From positions 1-6,984 of the forward strand of contig PCSL01000019.1 in NCBI GenBank assembly GCA_002772325.1: DNA of 6,984 nucleotides, given 5' to 3'. This document shows positions 1 through 5,368 of this stretch, piece after piece (the first letter of the stretch is position 1; every line of letters starts with the position of its first letter). The notes beneath the pieces are model-generated. The model was not told the origin of the DNA, made no database searches, and saw nothing but the letters and a program-made list of their open reading frames with translations. Position numbers and translations under genes: made by a program. Source of the DNA: Chloroflexi bacterium CG23_combo_of_CG06-09_8_20_14_all_45_10 (GTDB lineage Bacteria; Chloroflexota; Dehalococcoidia; GIF9; AB-539-J10).

Positions 1-182
1 GCAAAGGGCCCTTACTCCGCAGGGGCATGACCTTAGCTATTGAACCCATGGTCAATGCTGGAGATTGGCGTACTAGATTGGCTCCCAACCAATGGACGGT
101 GCTAACAGTCGATGGAAGCCTTTCAGCGCACTTTGAACATAGCATTGCTATTACTGATGGCGAAGCTGAGATACTGGCTTAA
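1..182 (+). CDS. map: Methionine aminopeptidase type I, C-terminal fragment (5' end outside window)
   Basis: This is the 3' end of a cytosolic metalloprotease that removes the initiator methionine from nascent proteins. The frame is open from the window edge (first full codon at base 3) to TAA at 180-182, giving 59 residues. Two family signatures are visible. [12 protein letters not shown] contains the metal-binding Glu of the IEP motif, and [13 protein letters not shown] contains the second metal-ligand Glu; these correspond to Glu204 and Glu235 of the E. coli enzyme. The fragment ends soon after the second motif, as type I MAPs normally do, so the C-terminus looks intact. Only one base separates its stop from the infA ATG, so the two are probably co-transcribed and coupled. 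Placement directly before infA is typical of many bacterial spc/alpha clusters. The His and Asp ligands lie upstream of the window and cannot be checked. Confidence 0.95.
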   Translation, partial: KGPLLRRGMTLAIEPMVNAGDWRTRLAPNQWTVLTVDGSLSAHFEHSIAITDGEAEILA

Positions 183-183
183 G

Positions 184-402
184 ATGGCTAAAAAAGAAAG
201 GATAGAGGTTGAGGGTAAAGTAATTGCATGCTTACCTAACACTATGTTTCGTGTCGAGTTAGCTAATGGCCATATGGTATTGGCGCATATTTCAGGAAGG
301 ATGAGGAAGCATTATATTAAGATTTTGCCCGGGGATAGGGTTTTAGTGGAGCTTTCTCCTTATGACTTAAGCCGTGGCCGGGTTACCTATCGGCTTAAGT
401 AG
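184..402 (+). CDS. infA: Translation initiation factor IF-1
   Basis: IF-1 is a small OB-fold (S1-type) protein that binds the 30S A site during initiation. The product is 72 residues, the standard family length. It begins [13 protein letters not shown], has the conserved core [21 protein letters not shown], and continues through [19 protein letters not shown] to the end. The frame is open upstream to an ATG at 112, but those 24 extra residues overlap the end of map in another frame and have no family counterpart, so the ATG at 184 is preferred. No convincing Shine-Dalgarno sequence precedes it. The 1-base gap from the map stop suggests initiation by translational coupling. A promoter-like site follows the gene. 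Confidence 0.97.
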   Translation: MAKKERIEVEGKVIACLPNTMFRVELANGHMVLAHISGRMRKHYIKILPGDRVLVELSPYDLSRGRVTYRLK

Positions 403-410
403 CTTTTGCT

Positions 411-439
411 TTGACAGGGTGATCAGGAAAGTTTAATAT
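411..439 (+). promoter_or_regulatory. Candidate sigma70-type promoter between infA and rpmJ
   Basis: A perfect -35 hexamer, TTGACA (411-416), is followed by a 17-base spacer and a TAATAT -10 hexamer (434-439; four of six consensus positions). Transcription would start near 446, giving a leader of about 20 bases before the rpmJ ATG. This would be an internal promoter supplying rpmJ and the downstream ribosomal and rpoA genes independently of the upstream spc genes. The match is seen in the sequence; activity is inferred. Confidence 0.55.
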
Positions 440-466
440 AGGAAGGTTTTATTTTGGTGATTGGGA

Positions 467-580
467 ATGAAAGTAAGTGCTTCAGTTAAGCGTCGTTGTA
501 GTAAGTGCAAGATTATCAGGAGGAAAGGTGTTGTTAGAGTCGTCTGTGAGAATCCAAGGCATAAACAGAGACAAGGATAA
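467..580 (+). CDS. rpmJ: 50S ribosomal protein L36 (zinc-binding form)
   Basis: L36 is a very small large-subunit protein. The 37 residues match the usual bacterial length: [21 protein letters not shown], then a [16 protein letters not shown] tail. The zinc ribbon ligands are all present: Cys11, Cys14, Cys27 and His32, the C+ form. The start is ATG 467, with a modest GGTGAT ribosome-binding site at 456-461. The gene is too short for simple ORF thresholds but is unmistakable by family signature and by its standard place between infA and rpsM. It is preceded by a promoter-like site and followed by a repeat-filled gap of 110 bases, unusually long for this operon. Confidence 0.97.
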   Translation: MKVSASVKRRCSKCKIIRRKGVVRVVCENPRHKQRQG

Positions 581-582
581 AA

Positions 583-678
583 ATGAAAAATCCCAAGCAC
601 GAAAATCGAAATTCTAAACAATATCAAATGACCAAAACTGTTTTGAATTTGGAATTTAGAGCTTAGATATTAGAAATT
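583..678 (+). repeat. AT-rich palindromic dispersed-repeat-like element in the rpmJ-rpsM gap
   Basis: The gap is filled with AT-rich sequence of imperfect dyad symmetry. CAAAT (625-629) pairs with ATTTG (647-651), CAAAA (633-637) pairs with TTTTG (641-645) around a CTG loop, and TCTAAA (613-618) pairs with TTTAGA (655-660). Its + strand reading (MKNPKHENRNSKQ...) resembles, from memory, an intergenic repeat family seen in many environmental bacterial genomes; this cannot be verified here. The element ends just before the rpsM Shine-Dalgarno at 679. No second copy of it lies in this window. It is probably a non-autonomous MITE-like element rather than a gene. Confidence 0.55.
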
Positions 679-690
679 GAAGGATAAGTG

Positions 691-1080
691 ATGGCGCGTA
701 TCGCTGGTGTAGATCTTCCCAAGGATAAGCCAATTAAAGTAGCTTTGCAATACGTTTATGGCATTGGTGCGTCAGCAAGTCAGCGGATTTTAACTGCTGC
801 TAAGGTTGATCCCAATATCAGAGTTAAAAATCTTACTGAGGAACAGGTTAGCCAGCTAATGGGTATTGTTGATAAGCAATATAAGGTGGAAGGTGACCTC
901 AGGAGAGAAGTTCAGTTTAATATAAAGCGGCTTATTGATATTGGTTGCTCTCGAGGTGTAAGGTATCGCATGAATTTACCAGTTCATGGGCAAAGGACGC
1001 GCACTAATGCTCGCACTAAAAGGGGCCCAAGGAAGACGGTGGCTGGTAGAGGTCAAAAACGCGGTATAAGTAAGAAGTAA
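691..1080 (+). CDS. rpsM: 30S ribosomal protein S13
   Basis: S13 sits in the 30S head, where it contacts the P-site tRNA and forms intersubunit bridges. The product has 129 residues, slightly longer than the usual 115-125. It begins [14 protein letters not shown], has the helix-hairpin-helix-like segment [12 protein letters not shown] near residues 24-35, and ends in the strongly basic segment [18 protein letters not shown] followed by a short [11 protein letters not shown] tail. A GTG at 688 is directly upstream in frame, but ATG 691 gives the family-standard N-terminus and has GAAGGA (679-684) at 6 bases. The ribosome-binding site abuts the AT-rich repeat upstream. The stop at 1078-1080 is followed at once by GGAGG and then by repeat copy A. 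Confidence 0.97.
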   Translation: MARIAGVDLPKDKPIKVALQYVYGIGASASQRILTAAKVDPNIRVKNLTEEQVSQLMGIVDKQYKVEGDLRREVQFNIKRLIDIGCSRGVRYRMNLPVHGQRTRTNARTKRGPRKTVAGRGQKRGISKK

Positions 1081-1085
1081 GGAGG
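1081..1085 (+). promoter_or_regulatory. Stranded Shine-Dalgarno-like GGAGG after rpsM
   Basis: GGAGG lies immediately after the rpsM stop codon, where the ribosome-binding site of a closely spaced rpsK would be expected. The rpsK ATG is now 94 bases downstream, beyond the palindromic repeat. I infer that this was the ancestral rpsK site and that the repeat was inserted between it and the start codon. Confidence 0.4.
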
Positions 1086-1170
1086 CTTGTCCTGAGCCCT
1101 TCGCTTCTTGTCATTCTGAGGGAGCGGAGCGAGCGAAGAATCTGGCTCAGGGTAAACTCCGCGAAGGATC
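1086..1170 (+). repeat. Palindromic dispersed repeat, copy A (rpsM-rpsK gap)
   Basis: Bases 1092-1166 align without gaps to 4730-4804 (copy B) with 68 of 75 identical by manual count. The copy folds on itself: CCTGAGCC (1091-1098) pairs with GGCTCAGG (1144-1151), and CTTCGCT (1099-1105) pairs with AGCGAAG (1132-1138), with a 5-base bulge. It contains a CATTCTGAG...CGAAGAATCT unit that I recall as common in intergenic regions of environmental genomes. It has no coding capacity of note and no T-run, so it is not an obvious terminator. Its right end supplies the sequence just upstream of rpsK, including AAGGA at 1164-1168. Confidence 0.85.
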
Positions 1171-1179
1171 AGGCAGCAA

Positions 1180-1569
1180 ATGCAAAAAAAGAGAACTAGG
1201 ACGGGAAAGAAGGCTCGTAAAGGGATAAGCGAAGGCAAAGCTTATATCCAATCTACTTTTAATAATACTATTGTTACCATTACTGATATGGAGGGCAATG
1301 TTATTACTTGGGGGAGTTCGGGCACGGTCAAATTTAAAGGCTCAAGGAAAGGTACTCCTTATGCTGCTCAATTAGCCGCTCGTGAGGCATCGCAGCGGGC
1401 AATCAGCGATGGTCTACGTCGAGTTGAAGTTTACATTAAAGGGCCTGGCAGTGGGCGTGAGGCAGCTATCCGTGCTTTACAGGCCTCCGGGCTCACTATT
1501 ACCAGAATCAGAGATGTGACTCCTATTCCTCATGATGGCTGTCGTCCCCGTGAAAGAAGGAGAGTGTAA
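1180..1569 (+). CDS. rpsK: 30S ribosomal protein S11
   Basis: S11 belongs to the 30S platform, where it lines the mRNA exit region with S18 and S21. The 129-residue product matches the family length. It starts with the basic segment [15 protein letters not shown] and contains the diagnostic [15 protein letters not shown], then [14 protein letters not shown], and ends [18 protein letters not shown]. The start ATG has only weak ribosome-binding matches (AAGGA with an 11-base spacer, AGG with a 6-base spacer), both near the right edge of repeat copy A. A much better GGAGG lies 94 bases upstream behind the repeat. The stop is 2 bases before the rpsD ATG. Confidence 0.97.
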   Translation: MQKKRTRTGKKARKGISEGKAYIQSTFNNTIVTITDMEGNVITWGSSGTVKFKGSRKGTPYAAQLAAREASQRAISDGLRRVEVYIKGPGSGREAAIRALQASGLTITRIRDVTPIPHDGCRPRERRRV

Positions 1570-1571
1570 AA

Positions 1572-2201
1572 ATGGCAAGGTACACGGGCCCAGCTTGTCG
1601 TTTATGTCGTTATCTTGGTGAGAAGCTGATGCTTAAGGGGGAGAAATGTTCTAGTCCTAAGTGCCCCCTAGAGAGGAGGAATATTCCCCCGGGAGGGCAT
1701 TCCTCGGCGCGGCGGCGTAAGATTTCCGATCGCGGGCTTCGATTGCGAGAAAAGCAAAAAGTTCGTTTTAGCTATGGTGTCCTGGAGCGGCAATTTCGCC
1801 GTTTCTTCGCTGAAGCGAAGAGGGCTTCCGGTGTTACCAGGGAGAACCTTCTTATATTGTTGGAGAGGCGGTTAGATAATGTAGTTTACCGCTTGAGTTT
1901 TGCTGATTCACGTGCCCAAGCTAGGCAAGTAGTTGGGCATGGTCATATCCTCGTTAATGGGCGCAGAACAGATATACCTTCCTGTCTGGTAAACTCAGGA
2001 GATGTTATTGAGTGGCGGGAGGCGAGTAAAAGGACTGAATACTATCAAAGGTTAGTTAAGGAAATTAAGGGGAAGGCTACACCTGGCTGGCTAAGTTTAG
2101 ATGAAGAAGGAATGACAGGCAGCGTTCTAGCTTTGCCTGGTAAAGATGACATTGATCCCAAATTTGATGGGAAAGCTATCGTTGAGTATTATTCAAGGTG
2201 A
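1572..2201 (+). CDS. rpsD: 30S ribosomal protein S4 (zinc-binding C+ form)
   Basis: S4 is a primary 16S rRNA-binding protein that nucleates 30S body assembly and helps maintain decoding fidelity. The product is 209 residues, a normal length. It begins MARYTGPACRLCR and carries four cysteines at 9, 12, 26 and 31 (C-x2-C-x13-C-x4-C), the zinc-containing form. Then come SYGVLERQFRRFFAEA and an S4 RNA-binding domain at about 99-160 (RLDNVVYRLSFADSRAQARQ, then VVGHGHILVNGRR). The end is GKAIVEYYSR, the usual family C-terminus. The start has AAGGAG (1557-1562) at 9 bases, inside the rpsK 3' end. The stop overlaps a possible GTG start of rpoA. In E. coli, S4 represses this operon through a leader pseudoknot; I see no such element here. 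Confidence 0.97.
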   Translation: MARYTGPACRLCRYLGEKLMLKGEKCSSPKCPLERRNIPPGGHSSARRRKISDRGLRLREKQKVRFSYGVLERQFRRFFAEAKRASGVTRENLLILLERRLDNVVYRLSFADSRAQARQVVGHGHILVNGRRTDIPSCLVNSGDVIEWREASKRTEYYQRLVKEIKGKATPGWLSLDEEGMTGSVLALPGKDDIDPKFDGKAIVEYYSR

Positions 2202-2204
2202 TAC

Positions 2205-2210
2205 AGGAGG
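2205..2210 (+). promoter_or_regulatory. rpoA: Strong Shine-Dalgarno for rpoA (decides the start)
   Basis: AGGAGG lies just after the rpsD stop. It is downstream of the in-frame GTG at 2198, so it cannot serve that codon. It is 8 bases before an in-frame CTG (2219) and 11 bases before an in-frame TTG (2222), which favours a start at one of these two. Confidence 0.65.
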
Positions 2211-2221
2211 ACTATTTACTG

Positions 2222-3169
2222 TTGGAGCTACCTATACCAATAATAAAGTGTGTTGAAAGCGCTGGTAATTATGGGCGCTTTGTTGCTGAACCTTTAGAGA
2301 CTGGTTTTAGCGTTACTCTAGGTAATGCCATGCGTCGTGTGCTCCTCAGTTCCTTACCTGGCGCGGCGACAACGTGGGTCAAGATCGAAGGGATTAAGCA
2401 CGAATTTTCCCCCATTCCTTGCGTTAAAGAGGATGTCATCGAATTCTTGCTGAATGTTAGGGAACTAAGGCTTCGTCCTCTTTCTTACCAGCCAGGGAAG
2501 TTGTTCCTAGAGGTAGAGGGGGAAGGCAAAGTCTGCGCTGCCGATATTAAGCCATCGGCAGATTTCCAAATTGCTAATCCGGAGCTTTACTTAGCCACCT
2601 TGGATTCTTCCCAGGCTAAACTTTATGTTGAGCTCAATGTGGAATTGGGAAGGGGTTATATACCGGCTAAATCAGCTGATGGCCTACCTGTGGGAGCACT
2701 GCCAGTGGATGCTATTTTTACTCCGGTGCGCAAAGCTAATTTCTTGGTAGAGTCTATCAGACTTGGAGAAGAAAGAAGCGCCGAAAGGCTTGTCTTGGAA
2801 GTTTGGACGGATGGTACTATTTCTCCACGGGAAGCGGTTAGTCAAAGTGCTGATATCTTAATTAATCAGTTTGTCCCTTTTAGGGCTCTCGAGGTTCCAG
2901 TGGCAGAGCAAGTGAGGTTAGGCGGTGGTTTGCTAATTCCACCTGACCAATATGATACTCCTCTAGACGAATTAGGTCTATCTACTCGTGCGCGCAATAG
3001 TTTAAGGAGAGGCGGCATTTCGAATTTAGGGCAACTCGTGGAGAAGAGCAGGGAAGGATTGCTGCCATTACCTGGTCTTGGAGCAAAGTCTCAAAGTGAG
3101 GTGGAGGAACTAATTACAAAATTAGGTTTTCCTATCAACTTTGAGACAAAAAAAGGGGAAGGGGAATGA
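2222..3169 (+). CDS. rpoA: DNA-directed RNA polymerase subunit alpha
   Basis: The alpha subunit dimerises to scaffold RNA polymerase, and its C-terminal domain contacts UP elements and activators. From TTG 2222 the product is 315 residues, close to the usual 310-330. The N-terminal domain shows [24 protein letters not shown] (family-typical VTLGN-RR) and GRGYIPA. A flexible linker follows, and the C-terminal domain runs from about residue 245. There Arg256 and Asn259 in STRARNSL align with the DNA-contacting Arg265 and Asn268 of E. coli, followed by [21 protein letters not shown]. The start is uncertain: GTG 2198 overlaps the rpsD stop and gives 323 residues, but the AGGAGG at 2205-2210 supports CTG 2219 or TTG 2222. 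The TGA overlaps the rplQ ATG (ATGA). Confidence 0.96.
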   Translation: MELPIPIIKCVESAGNYGRFVAEPLETGFSVTLGNAMRRVLLSSLPGAATTWVKIEGIKHEFSPIPCVKEDVIEFLLNVRELRLRPLSYQPGKLFLEVEGEGKVCAADIKPSADFQIANPELYLATLDSSQAKLYVELNVELGRGYIPAKSADGLPVGALPVDAIFTPVRKANFLVESIRLGEERSAERLVLEVWTDGTISPREAVSQSADILINQFVPFRALEVPVAEQVRLGGGLLIPPDQYDTPLDELGLSTRARNSLRRGGISNLGQLVEKSREGLLPLPGLGAKSQSEVEELITKLGFPINFETKKGEGE

Positions 3170-3522
3170 GGCATCGAGTAGCTGGACGGAAGTTAGGTAG
3201 GCCTACAGGTCACCGCTGGGCATTATACCGAAATCAGGTAACTGCTCTTTTAGCTTATGGGAAGATTACCACCACTGAGGCCAAAGCTAAGGAGGTTCAG
3301 AGCTTAGCTGAAAGGATGATTACCTTGGGGAAAGATGGTAGTCTTGCTTCAAGGCGGCGAGCCTTAGCTTTTATTACTGATAAAAAGGTAGCTGAAAAGC
3401 TGTTTGGCGAGATTGCCCCAGAGTATGCTGAGCGAACTGGGGGCTATACACGGTTGGTGAAATTGGGGCCTCGTCGCGGTGATAATGCTCCCATGGCTCA
3501 AATCGAACTGCTTAAACAGTGA
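3166..3522 (+). CDS. rplQ: 50S ribosomal protein L17
   Basis: L17 is a large-subunit protein located near the polypeptide exit. The 118-residue product has the full family pattern: [20 protein letters not shown], then [15 protein letters not shown] at about residues 31-45, [12 protein letters not shown], and [20 protein letters not shown] before the short IELLKQ end. It starts with an ATGA overlap on the rpoA stop, preceded by a purine-rich AAGGGGAAGGGG tract inside the end of rpoA. This is a typical arrangement for coupled translation of alpha and L17. Its own stop overlaps the truA GTG. Confidence 0.97.
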   Translation: MRHRVAGRKLGRPTGHRWALYRNQVTALLAYGKITTTEAKAKEVQSLAERMITLGKDGSLASRRRALAFITDKKVAEKLFGEIAPEYAERTGGYTRLVKLGPRRGDNAPMAQIELLKQ

Positions 3523-4322
3523 GCTTTACAAAATTTGTTTTAGTTGTAAAGTATGATGGCACGCAGTATCATGGCTTTCAGTGGCAAGCTGGCTTAGCTA
3601 CTATTCAGGCTGAGCTGGAGCGAGCTATAGAAAAACTTTGTGGACAGAGTAGCCGAGTCATGGCAGCTAGTAGAACTGATGCTGGTGTGCATGCTAAAGG
3701 ACAAGTGGTAAGTTTCTGGGCTAAGCCTGCGTTGAGTACACTGACATTAGTTAAAGCGTTAAACTATTATTTACCCGGTGATATCGCCGTCAAAGCAGCT
3801 TATAAGGTGAGCAATGATTTCAATGTCAGGCGCGATGCTTTAAGTCGGGAATATTGTTATTATATTTTAAATAGTGAGACTAGGTCGCCATTCAGCAAAA
3901 TGTTCGCTCTATTTATGCCCAAAATTTTAGACATTGAAGTTATGAGCAGGGCATGTCAGCTCATGCAGGGTAAGCATGATTTTATGTCCTTTGCCACTTC
4001 TTTAGGTAGCGTGAGAAGTACGGTGCGCCACGTTTACGAAGCGAAGATTAGCAAAAGAGAAGATTTTGTTATTTTTCATGTGGAAGCTGATTCCTTTTTG
4101 CCTCATCAGGTGCGTAATACAGTGGGGCTCTTGAGCAGATTGGGTCTAGGCAAAATAGGTATTGGGGATTTCTATGATATTATGGAGGCGAAGAGCTTGG
4201 GTTTAGCTGGCCCTAGGGCCCCTGCTTGTGGCTTATGGCTGACCAAGGTCAATTATTCTAAACCTTTTGGGCTTGAGTCCTCGGAGGTGAAGCTTGTGGG
4301 AGTCGAAGATGAAAACTTATAG
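3519..4322 (+). CDS. truA: tRNA pseudouridine(38-40) synthase TruA
   Basis: TruA converts uridines 38-40 in the anticodon stem-loop of many tRNAs to pseudouridine. The product is 267 residues, the usual length. Motifs in order are [16 protein letters not shown] (residues 8-23), the catalytic SRTDAGVHA with Asp54 as nucleophile and Arg52 beside it, REYCYY with the active-site Tyr112, and [11 protein letters not shown] (193-203). The start is GTG 3519, overlapping the rplQ TGA. No other start codon lies before the conserved N-terminus and no good Shine-Dalgarno is visible, so coupling to rplQ is likely. The 3' end overlaps rplM by 14 bases. Its place between L17 and L13 is seen in several phyla and ties tRNA modification to ribosome production. 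Confidence 0.97.
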   Translation: MSFTKFVLVVKYDGTQYHGFQWQAGLATIQAELERAIEKLCGQSSRVMAASRTDAGVHAKGQVVSFWAKPALSTLTLVKALNYYLPGDIAVKAAYKVSNDFNVRRDALSREYCYYILNSETRSPFSKMFALFMPKILDIEVMSRACQLMQGKHDFMSFATSLGSVRSTVRHVYEAKISKREDFVIFHVEADSFLPHQVRNTVGLLSRLGLGKIGIGDFYDIMEAKSLGLAGPRAPACGLWLTKVNYSKPFGLESSEVKLVGVEDENL

Positions 4323-4887
4323 CCCCGGAGTTGGGGATATTAAGCGAGAATGGCACATAGTTGATGCCACAGCGAAAACTTTGGGCCGGTTGGCATCTCA
4401 GGTAGCTAGGTTGCTTATGGGCAAGCATAAGCCAGTTTATGCTCCTCATCTTGATACCGGTGACTACGTTGTGGTAATTAATGCTGCTAAAGTAAGGGTA
4501 TCTGGGAAGAAAGCTGAGCAAAAGATTTACTACAGACATTCTGGATATCCTGGAGGTTTAAAAAGCCCGACCTTTAAGGAAGTGTTTAGTAGCCATCCTA
4601 CCCGTGTTGTTGAATTTGCTGTCAAGGGCATGTTGCCCCACAATCGCTTGGGCAGGGCTATGTTTAAGAAGCTTAGAGTTTATCCTGGGTCTGAGCATCC
4701 TCACCATGCCCAGACTTCTTTTTGTCCCCCTGAGCTCTTTGCTCCTTGTCATTCTGAGGGAGCGAAGCGACCGAAGAATCTCACTCAGGGTAAACTCCGC
4801 GAAGAGTCGAGAGATTCTTCGCTGCGCTCAGAACCTACAGAGAGCGAGGGAGGTGAAGTGTTAGAAAGGAAAGGTGATAACTTATGA
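4309..4887 (+). CDS. rplM: 50S ribosomal protein L13 with repeat-derived C-terminal tail
   Basis: L13 is an early-assembly large-subunit protein. Residues 1-135 are a normal L13: [57 protein letters not shown], then [20 protein letters not shown] and SEHPHHAQ. The family normally stops a few residues after this point, at about 142-150. Here the frame continues 57 more residues, mostly through repeat copy B, giving 192 residues. The tail is polar, rich in Glu, Ser, Arg and Lys, and not L13-like. No earlier in-frame stop exists, so an undisrupted reading must include it. The start is ATG 4309, with GGGAG (4298-4302) at 6 bases; a TTG at 4294 is less likely. It overlaps truA by 14 bases and rpsI by ATGA. 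A sequencing frameshift near 4714 cannot be excluded. Confidence 0.93.
   Translation: MKTYSPGVGDIKREWHIVDATAKTLGRLASQVARLLMGKHKPVYAPHLDTGDYVVVINAAKVRVSGKKAEQKIYYRHSGYPGGLKSPTFKEVFSSHPTRVVEFAVKGMLPHNRLGRAMFKKLRVYPGSEHPHHAQTSFCPPELFAPCHSEGAKRPKNLTQGKLREESRDSSLRSEPTESEGGEVLERKGDNL
4722..4833 (+). repeat. Palindromic dispersed repeat, copy B, inside the 3' end of rplM
   Basis: Bases 4730-4804 match copy A (1092-1166) at 68 of 75 positions, in the same orientation. Copy B extends further: a reverse-oriented unit at 4811-4833 folds back on the forward unit. GAGATTCTTCG (4811-4821) is the exact reverse complement of 4772-4782, and CTCAGAA (4827-4833) that of TTCTGAG (4752-4758). The whole is thus an imperfect palindrome of about 80 bases. 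It lies in frame inside rplM and codes for most of the odd L13 tail. Confidence 0.85.
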
Positions 4888-5279
4888 CTGATGAAAGCTA
4901 TATCTGGGCGACGGGTAAGCGCAAGTGTGCTATAGCCCAGGTCAGGCTTTTTCCTGGGGATGGAGGGATAACGATTGATGGTAAGCCTTATGAAGAGGTT
5001 TTCTCACGCCTTGAGCATCGCCGCATGATTGAATCTCCTCTCCTAGTCACTGATACCAGGGGCAAGTTTCATGTTACGGTGAAGGTGGAGGGTGGTGGCG
5101 TGAATGGTCAAGCTGAAGCCATCCGTCATGGTATTGCCCGAGCTCTGGTCAAGGAGAATGAACTGTTTAAACCTGTCCTACGTAAAGAAGGCTTGCTTAC
5201 CCGAGATGCCAGAATCAAAGAGCGCAAGAAATACGGTCTTAAACGAGCTCGCAAGGCGCCACAATATACCAAACGCTAA
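4884..5279 (+). CDS. rpsI: 30S ribosomal protein S9
   Basis: S9 is a 30S head protein whose extended C-terminal tail reaches the P-site tRNA. The 131-residue length is standard. Signatures are [17 protein letters not shown] near the N-terminus, [23 protein letters not shown] at about residues 67-89, and [28 protein letters not shown] at the end. The C-terminal Lys-Arg that touches tRNA is present. The start ATG overlaps the rplM stop (ATGA) and has AAGGTGA (4871-4877) at 6 bases. The rplM-rpsI pair is the usual partner arrangement. It is the last gene of the + strand cluster. No clear Rho-independent terminator is visible in the 89 bases before the convergent gene. Confidence 0.97.
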   Translation: MTDESYIWATGKRKCAIAQVRLFPGDGGITIDGKPYEEVFSRLEHRRMIESPLLVTDTRGKFHVTVKVEGGGVNGQAEAIRHGIARALVKENELFKPVLRKEGLLTRDARIKERKKYGLKRARKAPQYTKR

Positions 5280-5368
5280 TTTTCTGCTCCCACTTTTCTT
5301 AAAGCTCGTCTTCAGGTATTATGCTTATTTATTCCTTGTCAAACTAATCAGCGAGGTCAATAGCGGAG

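Noticed and set aside
112..183. A 24-residue N-terminal extension of IF-1 starting at ATG 112
   Set aside because: It overlaps the conserved end of map in another frame and IF-1 proteins begin at the MAKKER-type sequence encoded from 184.
433..627. Open frame on the - strand across rpmJ and the adjoining repeat
   Set aside because: It is antisense to rpmJ, has a low-complexity hydrophobic product and no ribosome-binding site; it is a shadow frame.
581..690. S4-binding autoregulatory leader before rpsM, as in the E. coli alpha operon
   Set aside because: The sequence is an AT-rich palindromic repeat; I could not find a matching pseudoknot pattern.
1091..1151. Intrinsic terminator between rpsM and rpsK
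   Set aside because: The hairpin is not followed by a T-run and the downstream genes are essential partners of the same operon.
1053..1238. Open frame on the - strand across the rpsM-rpsK gap
   Set aside because: It is made of antisense rpsM, repeat and antisense rpsK sequence and has no family features.
4258..4539. Open frames on the - strand within truA/rplM (4258-4539 and 4558-4752)
   Set aside because: Both are antisense to a well-supported ribosomal gene and lack any recognisable domain.
1086..4833. The two related repeats as a CRISPR array or IS element
   Set aside because: Only two copies, 3.6 kb apart, with genes rather than spacers between them, and no transposase in the window.
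4604..4864. Out-of-frame + strand ORF over the rplM 3' end
   Set aside because: Its second half is another-frame translation of the palindromic repeat and its first half is out of frame with L13; it is not a gene.
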